A stretch of 64,000 nucleotides of DNA from Desulfobotulus pelophilus (GTDB taxonomy: Bacteria > Desulfobacterota > Desulfobacteria > Desulfobacterales > ASO4-4): NCBI RefSeq assembly GCF_026155325.1, contig NZ_JAPFPW010000002.1:124001-188000 (forward strand), read 5' to 3'. Shown piece after piece: positions 12,341 through 21,840 of the stretch (the first letter of the stretch is position 1; every line of letters begins with the position of its first letter). Made by a program: the position numbers and the translations under genes. The notes beneath the pieces were generated by a model. The model was not told the origin of the DNA. It made no database searches and saw nothing but the letters and a program-made list of their open reading frames with translations.

Positions 12341-13534
12341 TTATGGTGCCGCCGGTATGGAGCAGGGGGTAATGAAACCTCCGGACGTGAAACATGCGAT
12401 GCGGAAGTCTTCAGGATTAAGGGCGTCATGGCGCTCCGGTGTGAAAGGAGGTTTGTAGTCCCGCATGACTCCCTTATATTCATTCATGTTTTCCAGATGG
12501 TCCCGTACGATACTTCTTTCCAGTGTATTGGCCCTTGTTGCTGCTAACGCCAGCATGTGCACAAGGTCATAGGTGTGGGCCATGCCTGCGGGTGCCGGTA
12601 TGGCCTCGGGTCTGTGGTTTTCAGGAAAGGTGTTGCTGTACAGGTGATAAAGGTGGGCAGCCCGTTCAGGCAGGGCTGGCGCAAGGAAGGAAAAGGTCTG
12701 AAGAAAAAAAAGATTGTCCGTTTCCCCCGCCGTTTCGTTTTGAAAGAAATCACCGCAGGATATGCCCCAGTGGGAGATCATGGGCAGGCGCTTTTCCGTT
12801 GGCAGTGCCGCCATGGATCGGGTGGCAATGCGACCTTCTTCCATCTGGCTGACCAGAATGAGAATGTCCGCATCTTTTTTGATCAGTTGCCGGATATGGG
12901 ATGTCAGGTCGGTCGCACCCCAGTGAAACCACTGGATTCCTGCCGGTTCCACTTGTCTGCTGTTCAGGGCTTTGTAGAGGGCTGTTTCGTTGGATTGTCC
13001 CCATAGGGTTCTTTCCAGAAGAAGACCGGGTTTTTGATATCCCGCCTGAAGCAGTCTGTTGATGAGAAAACTTGCTGCATGATCATCCCGGACGGAAACC
13101 CTGAAAACATAATTGGGATTGTATCCGTTTTCGACAAGATGGGTTCCTGCAGCCCATGGAATAAGGAAGGGTATTTTTTCTTTGTGCACAATGGGCAGCT
13201 GTTCCATGGCTACCGGAGTATGGACCCCTCCGATGACGGCGAGGAGGCCGGGTTTTTCCTTAAATCTTTCCATATCTGTGCTGCCGCGTGCGGGGTTAGC
13301 CCTGTGGTCTTTGACGGAAAGTACAAGGGGGCGTCCCAGTAACCCACCTTTTTCGTTGAGTTCAGACACGGCAAGCAGAGCGCCCCGGTAAATACTCCGG
13401 CCAGCCATGGCAGACGGGCCGCTCATGTCTGCACTGATCCCGATGATGACAGGGTCGGATTCTGTCGCCATGGATGTGGCGTTTGTCAGCGCAATCAAAA
13501 TAAAAATAAGAAGAGCTATGGGAACTTTTCTCAT
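12341..13534 (-). CDS. Periplasmic ligand-binding protein, branched-chain amino acid type (Peripla_BP_6)
   Basis: A 397-residue protein. The start at 13534 (ATG, preceded by AAGGAAAATCGAT) gives a clean signal peptide (about residues 1-24), whereas the longer frame to 13621 would bury it. The mature protein begins VIIGISADMSGPSAMAGRS, the standard opening of LivJ/AmiC-type binding proteins, followed by GALLAVSELNEKGGLLGR, LLAVIGGVHTPVAMEQLP and HTYDLVHMLALA. No permease or ATPase genes lie nearby; the gene is sandwiched between two kinases. It therefore more likely presents a ligand to a sensor (as LuxP does to LuxQ) than feeds a transporter. The ligand, perhaps an amino acid, amide or related small molecule, cannot be read from the sequence. 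Confidence 0.92.
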   Translation of the reverse strand: MRKVPIALLIFILIALTNATSMATESDPVIIGISADMSGPSAMAGRSIYRGALLAVSELNEKGGLLGRPLVLSVKDHRANPARGSTDMERFKEKPGLLAVIGGVHTPVAMEQLPIVHKEKIPFLIPWAAGTHLVENGYNPNYVFRVSVRDDHAASFLINRLLQAGYQKPGLLLERTLWGQSNETALYKALNSRQVEPAGIQWFHWGATDLTSHIRQLIKKDADILILVSQMEEGRIATRSMAALPTEKRLPMISHWGISCGDFFQNETAGETDNLFFLQTFSFLAPALPERAAHLYHLYSNTFPENHRPEAIPAPAGMAHTYDLVHMLALAATRANTLERSIVRDHLENMNEYKGVMRDYKPPFTPERHDALNPEDFRIACFTSGGFITPCSIPAAP

Positions 13535-13613
13535 ATCGATTTTCCTTGCAGAATATTCTGCTGGCAAAGTGTTTGTCCGGCTGGCGTGAGGATGGCAGGG
13601 GAGGAGCGGTGTT

Positions 13614-15140
13614 TTATTCATGCTGGGACGAAAGGGAGAGGTTAAAAGGTAAGAGCAGAAATACTTCCGTTCCTTTTCCCTGTATACTGTCTATGGAAAG
13701 GGTTCCTCCCATGGTGAGAACATGTTTCCGTATAAGGGCCAGTCCAAGGCCGGCGCCCTCATAGCAGCGGGTGGATGAATTTTCTGCCTGCCTGAAGGGT
13801 TCCCATATCTGTTCCATCAGATCCTGAGATATGCCTATGCCCGTATCGGCTATGACAAAAAGAATCCGTACCGTGTGAGGGGCAACCGGTAATGGAATCA
13901 GGGGAATGATTTCCAGATGGACCGTTCCCTGTTTGGTAAACTTCAAGGCGTTTCCTACCAGATGAAAGAGAATCTGCCGGAGCCGGGCAGCATCTCCCAT
14001 CAGGGGACCGGGAAGAGGTTCTTCTTTGGTTATGGTGAAAGTTACTTTTTTTTCCATGGCTGTTAAAGCGAAGAGTCCATGGATGGACTCACAGACTCTT
14101 TGCAGGTCAAAGTCTTCCATGGCAACATGGGGCTTTCCGGATTTCAGGTTGGCAAAGTCAATGATGTCTGTGAGCAGATGGGCCAGCCTGTTGGCCGAGT
14201 TGATTCCAAGCCGGATAATTTCCGCATTTTCCGTATCCGGTGATGTGTTCTGAAGCAGGTACATGACCCCGAGAATACCATTCAGCGGCGTACGGAGTTC
14301 GTGGCTCATATTGGCCAGAAATTCGGATTTGACGAGATTCGCTGCCTCGGCGGCCTCTTTTGCCTGAAGCATGGCTTTTTCCGCTTTTTTCTGGGGAGTG
14401 ATGTCTCGGCTTACAGCCAGAGCAGAAACGATTCCGCCGGAGAGACTGTATTCCGGAATAATTTTTATATGATGGATCATCGGTTTTTCTCTGCCGCTGA
14501 AGGTATATTCTGTTTCCAGCGATGCAGCTGTTCTGAAAACTGTTTCCAGAGCGTTTTCCCAGAATTGGCAGATAGCCGGGTCAAAATTCAGATCGCGATG
14601 GGTTTTTCCTATGTAATCAGATGGTTGAATGTTGTTGATTTCTTTGATGTTGCTGGAAATGAACAGATGGCGGCCCTGCCTGTCATACCGCATGACAAGA
14701 TCCGGTAGTTCCTGAATCAATACCTCCTGTCTTTGTTCACTTTCACGCAGAAGCCGCTGGAGCCGGAGGTGGGTTTTTACACGCGCATGGATTTCTTCCG
14801 GCTGAAAGGGTTTGCTTACATAGTCTACGCCGCCTGCTGCAAACGCTTTGAGCTTATCTTCTGTTTCGTTGAGGGCACTGATAAAAATGACGGGTATATT
14901 ATGGGATAGAGGATGCTGTTTCAGATGTCGGCAAACTTCAAATCCATCCATTTCAGGCATACGGATGTCAAGAAGAATGAGGTCGGGTGGGTTTTCGTTG
15001 ACAGCAGCGAGTGCCATGGTGCCATTGGGAAAGGCTACGGTCCGGTATCCATGGGTTTGAAGAATTTCCTGCATCAGGGTGAGATTGGCAGGTGTGTCAT
15101 CAATGATCATGATCCGGGGAGGTGGCGCTTGTACTGTCAT
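13614..15140 (-). CDS. REC-PAS-HisKA-HATPase kinase
   Basis: A 508-residue soluble protein whose receiver is N-terminal: REC (about 8-125; IIDDTPAN, LILLDIRMPEMDGFEV, YVSKPFQ), PAS (135-250), HisKA with MSHELRTPLNGILG (265-330) and HATPase (375-495; DTGIGIS, GAGLGLAL). This order lets phosphorylation by another kinase tune its own kinase activity. The PAS domain (HLFISSNIKEI, YIGKTHRDLNF) closely resembles the first PAS of the kinase at 24716-26731, suggesting duplication. It is the first gene of the minus-strand operon, 79 bp before the binding-protein gene. No DNA-binding output domain is present in this operon. Confidence 0.93.
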   Translation of the reverse strand: MTVQAPPPRIMIIDDTPANLTLMQEILQTHGYRTVAFPNGTMALAAVNENPPDLILLDIRMPEMDGFEVCRHLKQHPLSHNIPVIFISALNETEDKLKAFAAGGVDYVSKPFQPEEIHARVKTHLRLQRLLRESEQRQEVLIQELPDLVMRYDRQGRHLFISSNIKEINNIQPSDYIGKTHRDLNFDPAICQFWENALETVFRTAASLETEYTFSGREKPMIHHIKIIPEYSLSGGIVSALAVSRDITPQKKAEKAMLQAKEAAEAANLVKSEFLANMSHELRTPLNGILGVMYLLQNTSPDTENAEIIRLGINSANRLAHLLTDIIDFANLKSGKPHVAMEDFDLQRVCESIHGLFALTAMEKKVTFTITKEEPLPGPLMGDAARLRQILFHLVGNALKFTKQGTVHLEIIPLIPLPVAPHTVRILFVIADTGIGISQDLMEQIWEPFRQAENSSTRCYEGAGLGLALIRKHVLTMGGTLSIDSIQGKGTEVFLLLPFNLSLSSQHE

Positions 15141-15763
15141 GGCTGATCTCCGTGATTCTGCGGGGCAAGGGACAAAGAACCCGTTCTGGTGGTCTCCGGA
15201 GGCTTATGGTCCGATACTTCTGGTATGAGTATAGAATAGGAACGGTGTTTATCATAGCATGGAGAATCTCCGGATGACAAGAAAAGGCCGTGTGTACGGT
15301 TTGTTCCCTCCGGGCTTTTTTTGTCATAATGGTGGAACTGTCCTGATGGCTGATTTTTTTCTTGAGTGCGGGGGTGTCATGTGTCATTTTATCGCTATCT
15401 TTTCTTCCTATTCTGGTAGTCATGCCCTTCCTTGTTCTCTTTTTTCTGGCCGGTGGCTATGGGGTGTTCTCCGTGCTGCAGGGACAAAAAAAGCCTCTAT
15501 TTCTGTAGAACCATAGATTATGATAAGAAGCTGATAATCAGATATACAATTTGATAAGCATGTAAGGCTTTGGTTTTAAAATAAAAAAACTTTTTTGTGC
15601 CAGGCCTCAGAAGGTGCCGGCTTGCTATGCGGGTTGCTGTCTTCTGCCAAGGCAGCCCTCCGGTAAGCGGCGGCAACGAAGCTGCATCGCCGGGTTTCCG
15701 GTTGGACAGCAGCAGGAGGGTGGAGAGGGTGTTGATCTGATCAATCCGGAGGGAAGGTGAAAG
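15141..15763. other. Divergent intergenic region between kinase operons
   Basis: This 623-bp stretch separates the minus-strand kinase operon (start 15140) from the plus-strand kinase (start 15764) and must hold both promoters. No convincing -35/-10 pair was found on either strand, only an isolated TATACT on the minus strand near 15230. The right part (15635-15711) can fold into a branched RNA structure, listed separately. Translations of the open frames here do not look like proteins. Confidence 0.5.
15635..15711 (+). ncRNA. Candidate structured leader RNA before a kinase gene
   Basis: The closing stem TGCTGTC (15635-15641) pairs perfectly with GACAGCA (15705-15711). Inside are a hairpin CTGC-CAAG-GCAG (15644-15655) and a longer arm formed by CCGG (15660-15663) with CCGG (15698-15701) and CGGCG (15668-15672) with CGCCG (15688-15692). 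The three-way-junction layout, 50 bp before the start codon, suggests a riboswitch-like leader. I could not match it to a known class: GEMM (c-di-GMP-I) has a loosely similar GCCGGGTT segment, but its other conserved parts are missing. Confidence 0.3.
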
Positions 15764-18334
15764 ATGAGCCATTTCCCGCATGTCAGCATACTGTTCAAAC
15801 CGTATTTTTTCTGGATACTGCTGCTTTGTCTTCCGTTTTTGTGCGGGCGTATGCCGCTGTATGCCGGTGAAAAGGGCTGGGGGCAGCGTTCGGATGATAC
15901 GCGGACCGGGCAGATACTGGATACGATCTTAAAAAGTGCTCCCACGGGTATTGGTATGGTCGAGTATCGTATGATTACGGAAGTGAATGACTATATCCTT
16001 CATCTGACAGGTTACGCCAGAGAAGAGCTCATCGGACAAAATGCCCGCCTACTCTATCCTTCCCAAAACGATTTTGATTATGTGGGCCGGGAAAAATACC
16101 GGCAGATCAGTGAGAGAGGAACCGGTTCCGTTGAAACCCGATGGCTGCGTAAGGACGGAGAAATCCGCCATGTCATTCTTTCTTCAACCCCCCTTGATCG
16201 TGAGAATCTGGGTGCCGGTGTCACCTTTACGGTTGTGGATATTACGGAACGGAAAAGGGCGGAGGAGAGGCTTGCGGAAAGTGAAGAACGTTTCAGAAGC
16301 CTTTTTGAGGGAAATTCGGCGGTTATGCTGCTCATTGACCCGGAAACAGGGAGTCTTCTTGAAGCCAACCCTGCTGCTGTTGCTTATTACGGATGGACCG
16401 GTAAGGAGCTGACCCGCAGGCGTATTCAGGACATCAATACCTTTTCATCCGATGAGGTGGAACAGGAAATGGAGAAGGCAGCGGCCCATGCCCGTAACCA
16501 TTTTGAATTCCGGCACCGCAGGGCAGATGGTTCCGTCCGCGATGTGGCCGTATTCAGCAGCGGTGTTCAGGCAGGTTCCGGAGAACTTCTTTTTTCTATT
16601 ATCCACGATATTACAGACCGTAAAGAGGCGGAAGCCTCCCTCCTGTCCCGGACCCGCTGGTTTTTTTGGGGTCTTGCTGTTTGTGTCCTCATGCTGACGG
16701 GTCTGGTGGCAGGCCTGATTCTGAGCCTCAGGCAGTACAGAAGGGCGGAGAAGGCCCTCAAGATAAGTGAGACTTCCCTGAAACGCCAGAATGATATGGT
16801 CGGTGCCCTGCTGAACAATCTTCCCAGTGGGGTGTTTATGGTCAATGTTCCGGATGGCAGTCCTCTCGTTGTCAATCCCATGGCACAGAAACTGTTGGGC
16901 TGTGGTGCTTTGCCGGATGCTGACCGGTTGAGCCTTTCGGAAGTATACCGGGCACGCAGGCAGGGCAGCCAAGAGCCTTATCCTGTGGAAGAAATGCCCA
17001 TTGTAAGGGGGATGAAGGGAGAGAAGAGCCACATTGATGACATGATTGTGATGCGTCCGGATGGAAGTGAAGTCTGGCTGGAAGTTTTTGGTGCTCCCAT
17101 ACGCAATGAACAGGGAGAGATCTGGGCCAGTCTGGCTCATTTTCAGGATATTACAGAGCGTAAGGAGGCGGAATCGGAGCGTGAGAAGCTTCATGCCCAG
17201 CTGGCTCAGGTGCAGAAAATGGAGTCCATTGGGAGGCTTGCAGGAGGCGTGGCCCATGATTTCAATAACATGCTGGGTGTGATTATGGGGCATGCGGATC
17301 TGGCCTTGTCGCAGATGGAACCGGAGGATGCCCTGCATGCGGATCTGGAAGAAATCCGGAAAGCGGCCCTGCGGTCTGCCGGTCTGACCCGTCAGCTTCT
17401 GGGGTTTGCCCGCAGGCAGACCATAGCCCCGACAGTTCTTGATCTGAATGCTATTGTGGGAGAAATACTGAAAATGCTTCGCCGTCTGATCGGTGAGGAT
17501 ATCGAGCTGGTCTGGAAGCCGGCCGATAGCTTGTGGGCTGTGAAGCTTGATTCCACGCAGGTGGACCAGATACTGGCCAATCTTTGCGTGAATGCCAGAG
17601 ATGCCATTGACGGGGCGGGAAGGATCATCATAGAGACGGCGAACGTTTTCTTTGACAGGGACTACTGCCTCCGCCATGCCGGTTTTATGGAAGGAAACTA
17701 TGTACTGCTTGCGGTGAGTGATAACGGTTGTGGCATGGATTCGGATACCCTTTCCCATATTTTTGAACCCTTTTTCACCACAAAGGGTGTGGGCAGGGGT
17801 ACGGGTCTGGGTCTGTCCACCGTCTATGGTATTATCAAGCAGAACAAGGGTTTTGTGAATATTTACAGTGAGCCCGGCCATGGAACCAGCATGAAAATCT
17901 ATTTTCCAAGGCACTGGGCAGAAGCAGAGCAGAGGTCAGAGCCCTGTGCTGTAACTCCGGGAGCAAAACACTCAGAAACCATTCTTCTGGTGGAGGATGA
18001 ACCCATGTTGCTGAATGTGACCGGGTCCATGCTGGCACAACTCGGTTATACCGTTTTGGCGGCCAATACACCGTTGGAAGCTGTGCGTCTGGCCGGGGAA
18101 TATGGCGCTGGTATTGATCTTCTTCTTACGGATGTGGTGATGCCGGAAATGAATGGCTATGAACTGGCGAATACGCTTATGTCCATGTATCCGGCCATGG
18201 GAAGGCTTTTCATGTCCGGTTACACGGCTCATGCTATAGAAAAGCAGATGGAGCCGGAGGAGAGGGGGCTTTTTATTCAAAAACCTTTTTCCATTAATGA
18301 TCTGGCCACAGGAATCCGCAAAGCCATGCCATGA
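15764..18334 (+). CDS. Hybrid histidine kinase with three PAS domains and C-terminal REC
   Basis: An 856-residue kinase starting at ATG 15764 after GGAGGGAAGG. An N-terminal hydrophobic segment (about 13-30) looks like a signal peptide or anchor. It is followed by PAS/PAC (45-165), PAS/PAC (170-290), a membrane helix (about 299-322), a third PAS (345-465), a HisKA-type helix pair with [14 protein letters not shown] (485-550), HATPase with [17 protein letters not shown] and GTGLGLST (590-715), and a receiver with VEDEPMLL and [16 protein letters not shown] (735-855). The GGVAHDFNN kinases often run phosphate to their own receiver. If both hydrophobic segments span the membrane, the first two PAS domains are periplasmic, which is unusual for PAS domains with the ERKRAEE linker. 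It is transcribed alone, convergent with the kinase ending at 18484. Confidence 0.93.
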   Translation: MSHFPHVSILFKPYFFWILLLCLPFLCGRMPLYAGEKGWGQRSDDTRTGQILDTILKSAPTGIGMVEYRMITEVNDYILHLTGYAREELIGQNARLLYPSQNDFDYVGREKYRQISERGTGSVETRWLRKDGEIRHVILSSTPLDRENLGAGVTFTVVDITERKRAEERLAESEERFRSLFEGNSAVMLLIDPETGSLLEANPAAVAYYGWTGKELTRRRIQDINTFSSDEVEQEMEKAAAHARNHFEFRHRRADGSVRDVAVFSSGVQAGSGELLFSIIHDITDRKEAEASLLSRTRWFFWGLAVCVLMLTGLVAGLILSLRQYRRAEKALKISETSLKRQNDMVGALLNNLPSGVFMVNVPDGSPLVVNPMAQKLLGCGALPDADRLSLSEVYRARRQGSQEPYPVEEMPIVRGMKGEKSHIDDMIVMRPDGSEVWLEVFGAPIRNEQGEIWASLAHFQDITERKEAESEREKLHAQLAQVQKMESIGRLAGGVAHDFNNMLGVIMGHADLALSQMEPEDALHADLEEIRKAALRSAGLTRQLLGFARRQTIAPTVLDLNAIVGEILKMLRRLIGEDIELVWKPADSLWAVKLDSTQVDQILANLCVNARDAIDGAGRIIIETANVFFDRDYCLRHAGFMEGNYVLLAVSDNGCGMDSDTLSHIFEPFFTTKGVGRGTGLGLSTVYGIIKQNKGFVNIYSEPGHGTSMKIYFPRHWAEAEQRSEPCAVTPGAKHSETILLVEDEPMLLNVTGSMLAQLGYTVLAANTPLEAVRLAGEYGAGIDLLLTDVVMPEMNGYELANTLMSMYPAMGRLFMSGYTAHAIEKQMEPEERGLFIQKPFSINDLATGIRKAMP

Positions 18335-18483
18335 TGTCTGGATGGCTTCCCCTGCCCTTTCAGGCTTATCCGGAATCATTGGCCTCCCGTGAAGGGCTGT
18401 CCTTTTGTCCGTTTTTTTCTATGGGGCAGGAAGGCTTTCCATACCGTTTCGATATGGCTGATCCGGTCTGTCTGGTTGTCCTG

Positions 18484-21400
18484 TCAGGGAGCCGGGCCGG
18501 ATTTTTTTTGGAAAAAAGGCAGCCATTGCATCAGTGAGCCTCGGAGATGGGAGCCGGATACGGGTTTGGAAAGATAGCCATTCATGCCGGCCGCAAGGCA
18601 GGCTCTGCGGTCCATTTCCTGGGCATGGGCAGTCATGGCAATAATGGGGATGGTTGGTTCACCGGCTTCTCCGTTTCGAATGCGGCGGGTGGCTTCAAGG
18701 CCATCCATACCCGGCATCTGAATATCCATGAGAACAAGGTCATAGTTTTTTTCTTTTAGGGCCTGCAGAGCACTCAGGGCATCAGAAGCCACGGCAGACC
18801 GTACTCCAAGCTTGGCAAGGAGGCCCGTGGCAACAATCTGGTTGGTGAAATTGTCTTCCACAATCAGTATGGTGGGAACGGCATCGGCCTCTGCGGCGGG
18901 AGCTGATGCCGGGGCCACCTCTGGCGGAATGGGCTGAGACGTCCGGCTCACCGGTTCAAGGTTCAGCTGAAACCAGAATCGGGAGCCCTGGCCCTTCAGG
19001 CTTTCCGCTCCGATGCTGCCTCCCATGAGAACAATGAGTTCGCGACAGATGGCAAGGCCCAGTCCTGTTCCGCCATAGCGCCGGGATATGCTGATGTCTG
19101 CCTGACTGAATTTTTCGAACAGGAGACTGATTTTTTCCTGATCAATACCTATGCCCGTATCCGTAACGGAGAAGAGAAGTGTCTGTTGATCCGGGGCAGC
19201 AGCCTTATTTTCCACCGCAATGCGAACCTGTCCTTTTTCCGTGAATTTGATGGCATTGCTCACAAGATTTTCCAGTACCTGCCGAATACGGTTGCGGTCT
19301 CCCATGACCCTTTCCGGACTTCGTTCATCAAGGGACCATGAAAGGGCAATTTTTTTCTTTGCCGTTTCAAGAGCAAACGAGAGTGCAAGGTCCTTCAGTA
19401 GCTCCCGAAGGTTGAATTCACGGAGATAAAGCGTAAGATTGCCTGCCTCCAGTCGGGAAAAATCAAGTATATCCGTAATGATACTAAATAGATGCCCGCT
19501 ATTTTTTTCAATGAGTTCCGCATATTTCTGCTGGTCTGGTGTCAGGGGTGTTTCTCGGATGAGCTCCGTTATTCCCATGATGGCATTGAGGGGGGTACGG
19601 AGTTCATGGCTCATGTTGGCAAGGAACTGACTTTTGGTCACGTTGGCGGTATGGGCTTCCCTGGCCATGGCTCGGGCATGCCCCATGGCTTCTTGTAGCA
19701 GCACGTTGGTACGGAGAAGTTTTTCTTCGGCCTGTCGGCGAGAGGTGATGTCAATCCAGGTAACGAGAATCTGTTTTTTGCCCTCAAGAAGGATAGGGGT
19801 AAGGGTGACATTGGCCCAGATTGTTTCCCCTGAAACGTTTCTGCAGCACCACTCGAAGGGAGGTAAGGGGCCTGTGCCAGCCTTGTGGATCAGGTGCAGG
19901 GCATCCTGGAAGGAATAGGGGGTATCCAGCCAGAAATCCCCTTCCTGCAGTTCTTCCAGACTGGAAAAGCCATAGGCTTTGTAGCCTGCTGGGTTGGCTT
20001 CAAGAATAGAGCCTTTGTCTTTATCATGGATCAGCATGGGAACTGGGGACTGGATAAAGAGGGTCTTGAAACGTTCTTCACTTTCCGTAAGATCGGCGGT
20101 TCGTTGTCCTACAAGCCGTTCCAGCTTTTCTTTGTGGCGAACGGAGAGAAAAAAACGAAGGCTGGCAAAAAGGGTGATGACAAGCCCTGCCATTGCTGTA
20201 TATCTGCCGGAACGTTCGGGATAGAGACTGTCAAAGAAAGGGCCTTCATGATTCACAATGATAAAACTCTGTCCGAAAATAAAAAGAGGGCGGATATGCC
20301 AGTGATGATAGGGCTTGCGATTTTTCAGATGGGTATCGGCCGTGGCTTCGTGTCCGGCCAGGGTCGAGGTCAGAAGAACGGGGGCTGCATCCGTATGCAG
20401 ATAAAAGAGATCGGTGATAACGGCAGGGCCTCCTTCCTTTTGCTGAAATGAGTTCAGATCGGGAAGGGCCTGGTCCAGATTTATGACGCCTGTCACCATG
20501 CCTTCCAGCAGGCGTTCCTGTCCTTTGGAAAAAACTGGCCGGAAGATGAAAAGACTTTTTCCGGCCTCAGGAGCAGGTCCGAAAGTAAGGGGGGGGGATG
20601 CCGTGCTTATCTGGTATGTTTCGGCATCTGCGAGGGCTTCATGGAGAAGGGGGATGGATACCAGATCAAAACCTCTGAGATCAGAAGACATTTCCCTGCA
20701 GCAGGTCCCGTGGGTGATGGGCAGGTACCCTGTTCGTTCTGATACGGGAGTGAGGTGTCCATCCGTACTGTTTTCCCAGAAGAAAAAGGGGGAGTCGCTT
20801 TCCCGGCTCATCCTGCTTTCCACGTCGTTTTTTTCATGATTGGCTACCGGTCGGGCAAAATACCAGCCTCGTATGATGGTGTTTTTCATGAGGGGCTGGG
20901 TGAAATGAAGGAACTCTTCCTGACTTACTTCCTGAGAAGCTTCCAAAAAACGCCCGATACTTTCCAGTTTGATGTTTTTCAGCTGATTAAAATGGTCGGC
21001 AACTTTGAGGGTTTGCATTTCCGCAATTTGCAGAAAGCGTTCATGAAAACGTCTGCTTTCCATGTTGTGGGCTACCCATGCCATGGCCGTAGTTACTATG
21101 GTTCCGCAGAGAAAGGTTGCCAAAAAAGGACCATAGCGAAAAACAAAAGGTACCTTTTCAGCAAAAGGATGGAAAAGAAGAAGCCAGCAGATAAGGGTTG
21201 CCATAGCCAGAAGGGTAATTACCATGGGAGGGCTTCCCATGATGGTTTGTCTTGTCTCTCCGTTAAGAGGCCTTTCAAGTATCAAGACGGCAATGAGCCC
21301 CAGTTCGTCCTTAATGGGGTACAGGGCATGGAGTTGTTTTTTGTCCGGGCTCAGGGAAAAAAGGCTTTCCTGTTCCAGAAATACCTGTTCCAGTCCCGGT

Positions 21401-21840
21401 GGGGTGTTTTCCAGCGTACGTCCGGGAACAGGGTCGCTGTCAGGCCTGCCGTCCATGTAGAGAAAGGGCTGCCCCTCTGCGTTTTTTCCTACCAGATAGG
21501 CGTGGGCCGTATACGGATAAACGTTGTGAATGGTACGGAGGTGGTTTTGGATGCCGATATACAGTGGATTTCTGATATCCTGTTCGGTTGCGGTGAAAGA
21601 ACGGATGGTTGGAACGGGCAGGTTCCGGGCCAGCATGCGGGTTTCCTGCATCAGTTCCCGGGAAAGCCTGCCTTCGGTGATACGGGTATGGAGCATGGTA
21701 AAAAGAATACCCATACAGAAAATGGATGGAATGAGAATTCCCGCAACCAGCCTGCGGGAAAGCCGTATGGTGTTTCCGTGGGTTCCTTTTGTCCGGGAGT
21801 CTGGAGGGCTGTCCGGATGCTTGTGGGTTCTGTTCCCCAT
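18484..21840 (-). CDS. Large membrane hybrid histidine kinase with CHASE domain
   Basis: An 1118-residue kinase. A membrane helix (about 28-50), an extracytoplasmic region (50-205), two more helices (about 207-226 and 236-258), a CHASE-like domain (265-490; FLHFTQPLMKNTIIRGWYFA, PVFSKGQERLLEGMVTGVIN), a helix (about 548-566), PAS (590-705), HisKA with MSHELRTPLNAIMG (735-800), HATPase with NAIKFTEKG, DTGIGID and GGTGLGLAI (845-960), and a receiver with VEDNFTNQ and LVLMDIQMPGMDGLEA (985-1105). Two separate sensor regions in one protein are notable. The start codon follows directly on the stop of the aldehyde oxidoreductase gene (TGA ATG), so its expression depends on that gene. Confidence 0.93.
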   Translation of the reverse strand: MGNRTHKHPDSPPDSRTKGTHGNTIRLSRRLVAGILIPSIFCMGILFTMLHTRITEGRLSRELMQETRMLARNLPVPTIRSFTATEQDIRNPLYIGIQNHLRTIHNVYPYTAHAYLVGKNAEGQPFLYMDGRPDSDPVPGRTLENTPPGLEQVFLEQESLFSLSPDKKQLHALYPIKDELGLIAVLILERPLNGETRQTIMGSPPMVITLLAMATLICWLLLFHPFAEKVPFVFRYGPFLATFLCGTIVTTAMAWVAHNMESRRFHERFLQIAEMQTLKVADHFNQLKNIKLESIGRFLEASQEVSQEEFLHFTQPLMKNTIIRGWYFARPVANHEKNDVESRMSRESDSPFFFWENSTDGHLTPVSERTGYLPITHGTCCREMSSDLRGFDLVSIPLLHEALADAETYQISTASPPLTFGPAPEAGKSLFIFRPVFSKGQERLLEGMVTGVINLDQALPDLNSFQQKEGGPAVITDLFYLHTDAAPVLLTSTLAGHEATADTHLKNRKPYHHWHIRPLFIFGQSFIIVNHEGPFFDSLYPERSGRYTAMAGLVITLFASLRFFLSVRHKEKLERLVGQRTADLTESEERFKTLFIQSPVPMLIHDKDKGSILEANPAGYKAYGFSSLEELQEGDFWLDTPYSFQDALHLIHKAGTGPLPPFEWCCRNVSGETIWANVTLTPILLEGKKQILVTWIDITSRRQAEEKLLRTNVLLQEAMGHARAMAREAHTANVTKSQFLANMSHELRTPLNAIMGITELIRETPLTPDQQKYAELIEKNSGHLFSIITDILDFSRLEAGNLTLYLREFNLRELLKDLALSFALETAKKKIALSWSLDERSPERVMGDRNRIRQVLENLVSNAIKFTEKGQVRIAVENKAAAPDQQTLLFSVTDTGIGIDQEKISLLFEKFSQADISISRRYGGTGLGLAICRELIVLMGGSIGAESLKGQGSRFWFQLNLEPVSRTSQPIPPEVAPASAPAAEADAVPTILIVEDNFTNQIVATGLLAKLGVRSAVASDALSALQALKEKNYDLVLMDIQMPGMDGLEATRRIRNGEAGEPTIPIIAMTAHAQEMDRRACLAAGMNGYLSKPVSGSHLRGSLMQWLPFFQKKSGPAP

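Noticed and set aside
15620-15701. Definite c-di-GMP-I (GEMM) riboswitch
   Set aside because: Only the GCCGGGTT segment resembles it; the conserved ACGCAAAGCC core and paired P3 strand are missing.
15732-15744. TTGAT-CTG-ATCAA near the start of the plus-strand kinase, resembling an FNR site
   Set aside because: The spacer is 3 bp rather than 4 and it lies inside the leader next to the ribosome-binding site, so it does not fit a promoter operator.
16445-17914. Long minus-strand open frame inside the plus-strand kinase
   Set aside because: It is antisense to a well-conserved kinase, and its His/Thr-rich translation matches no protein pattern.
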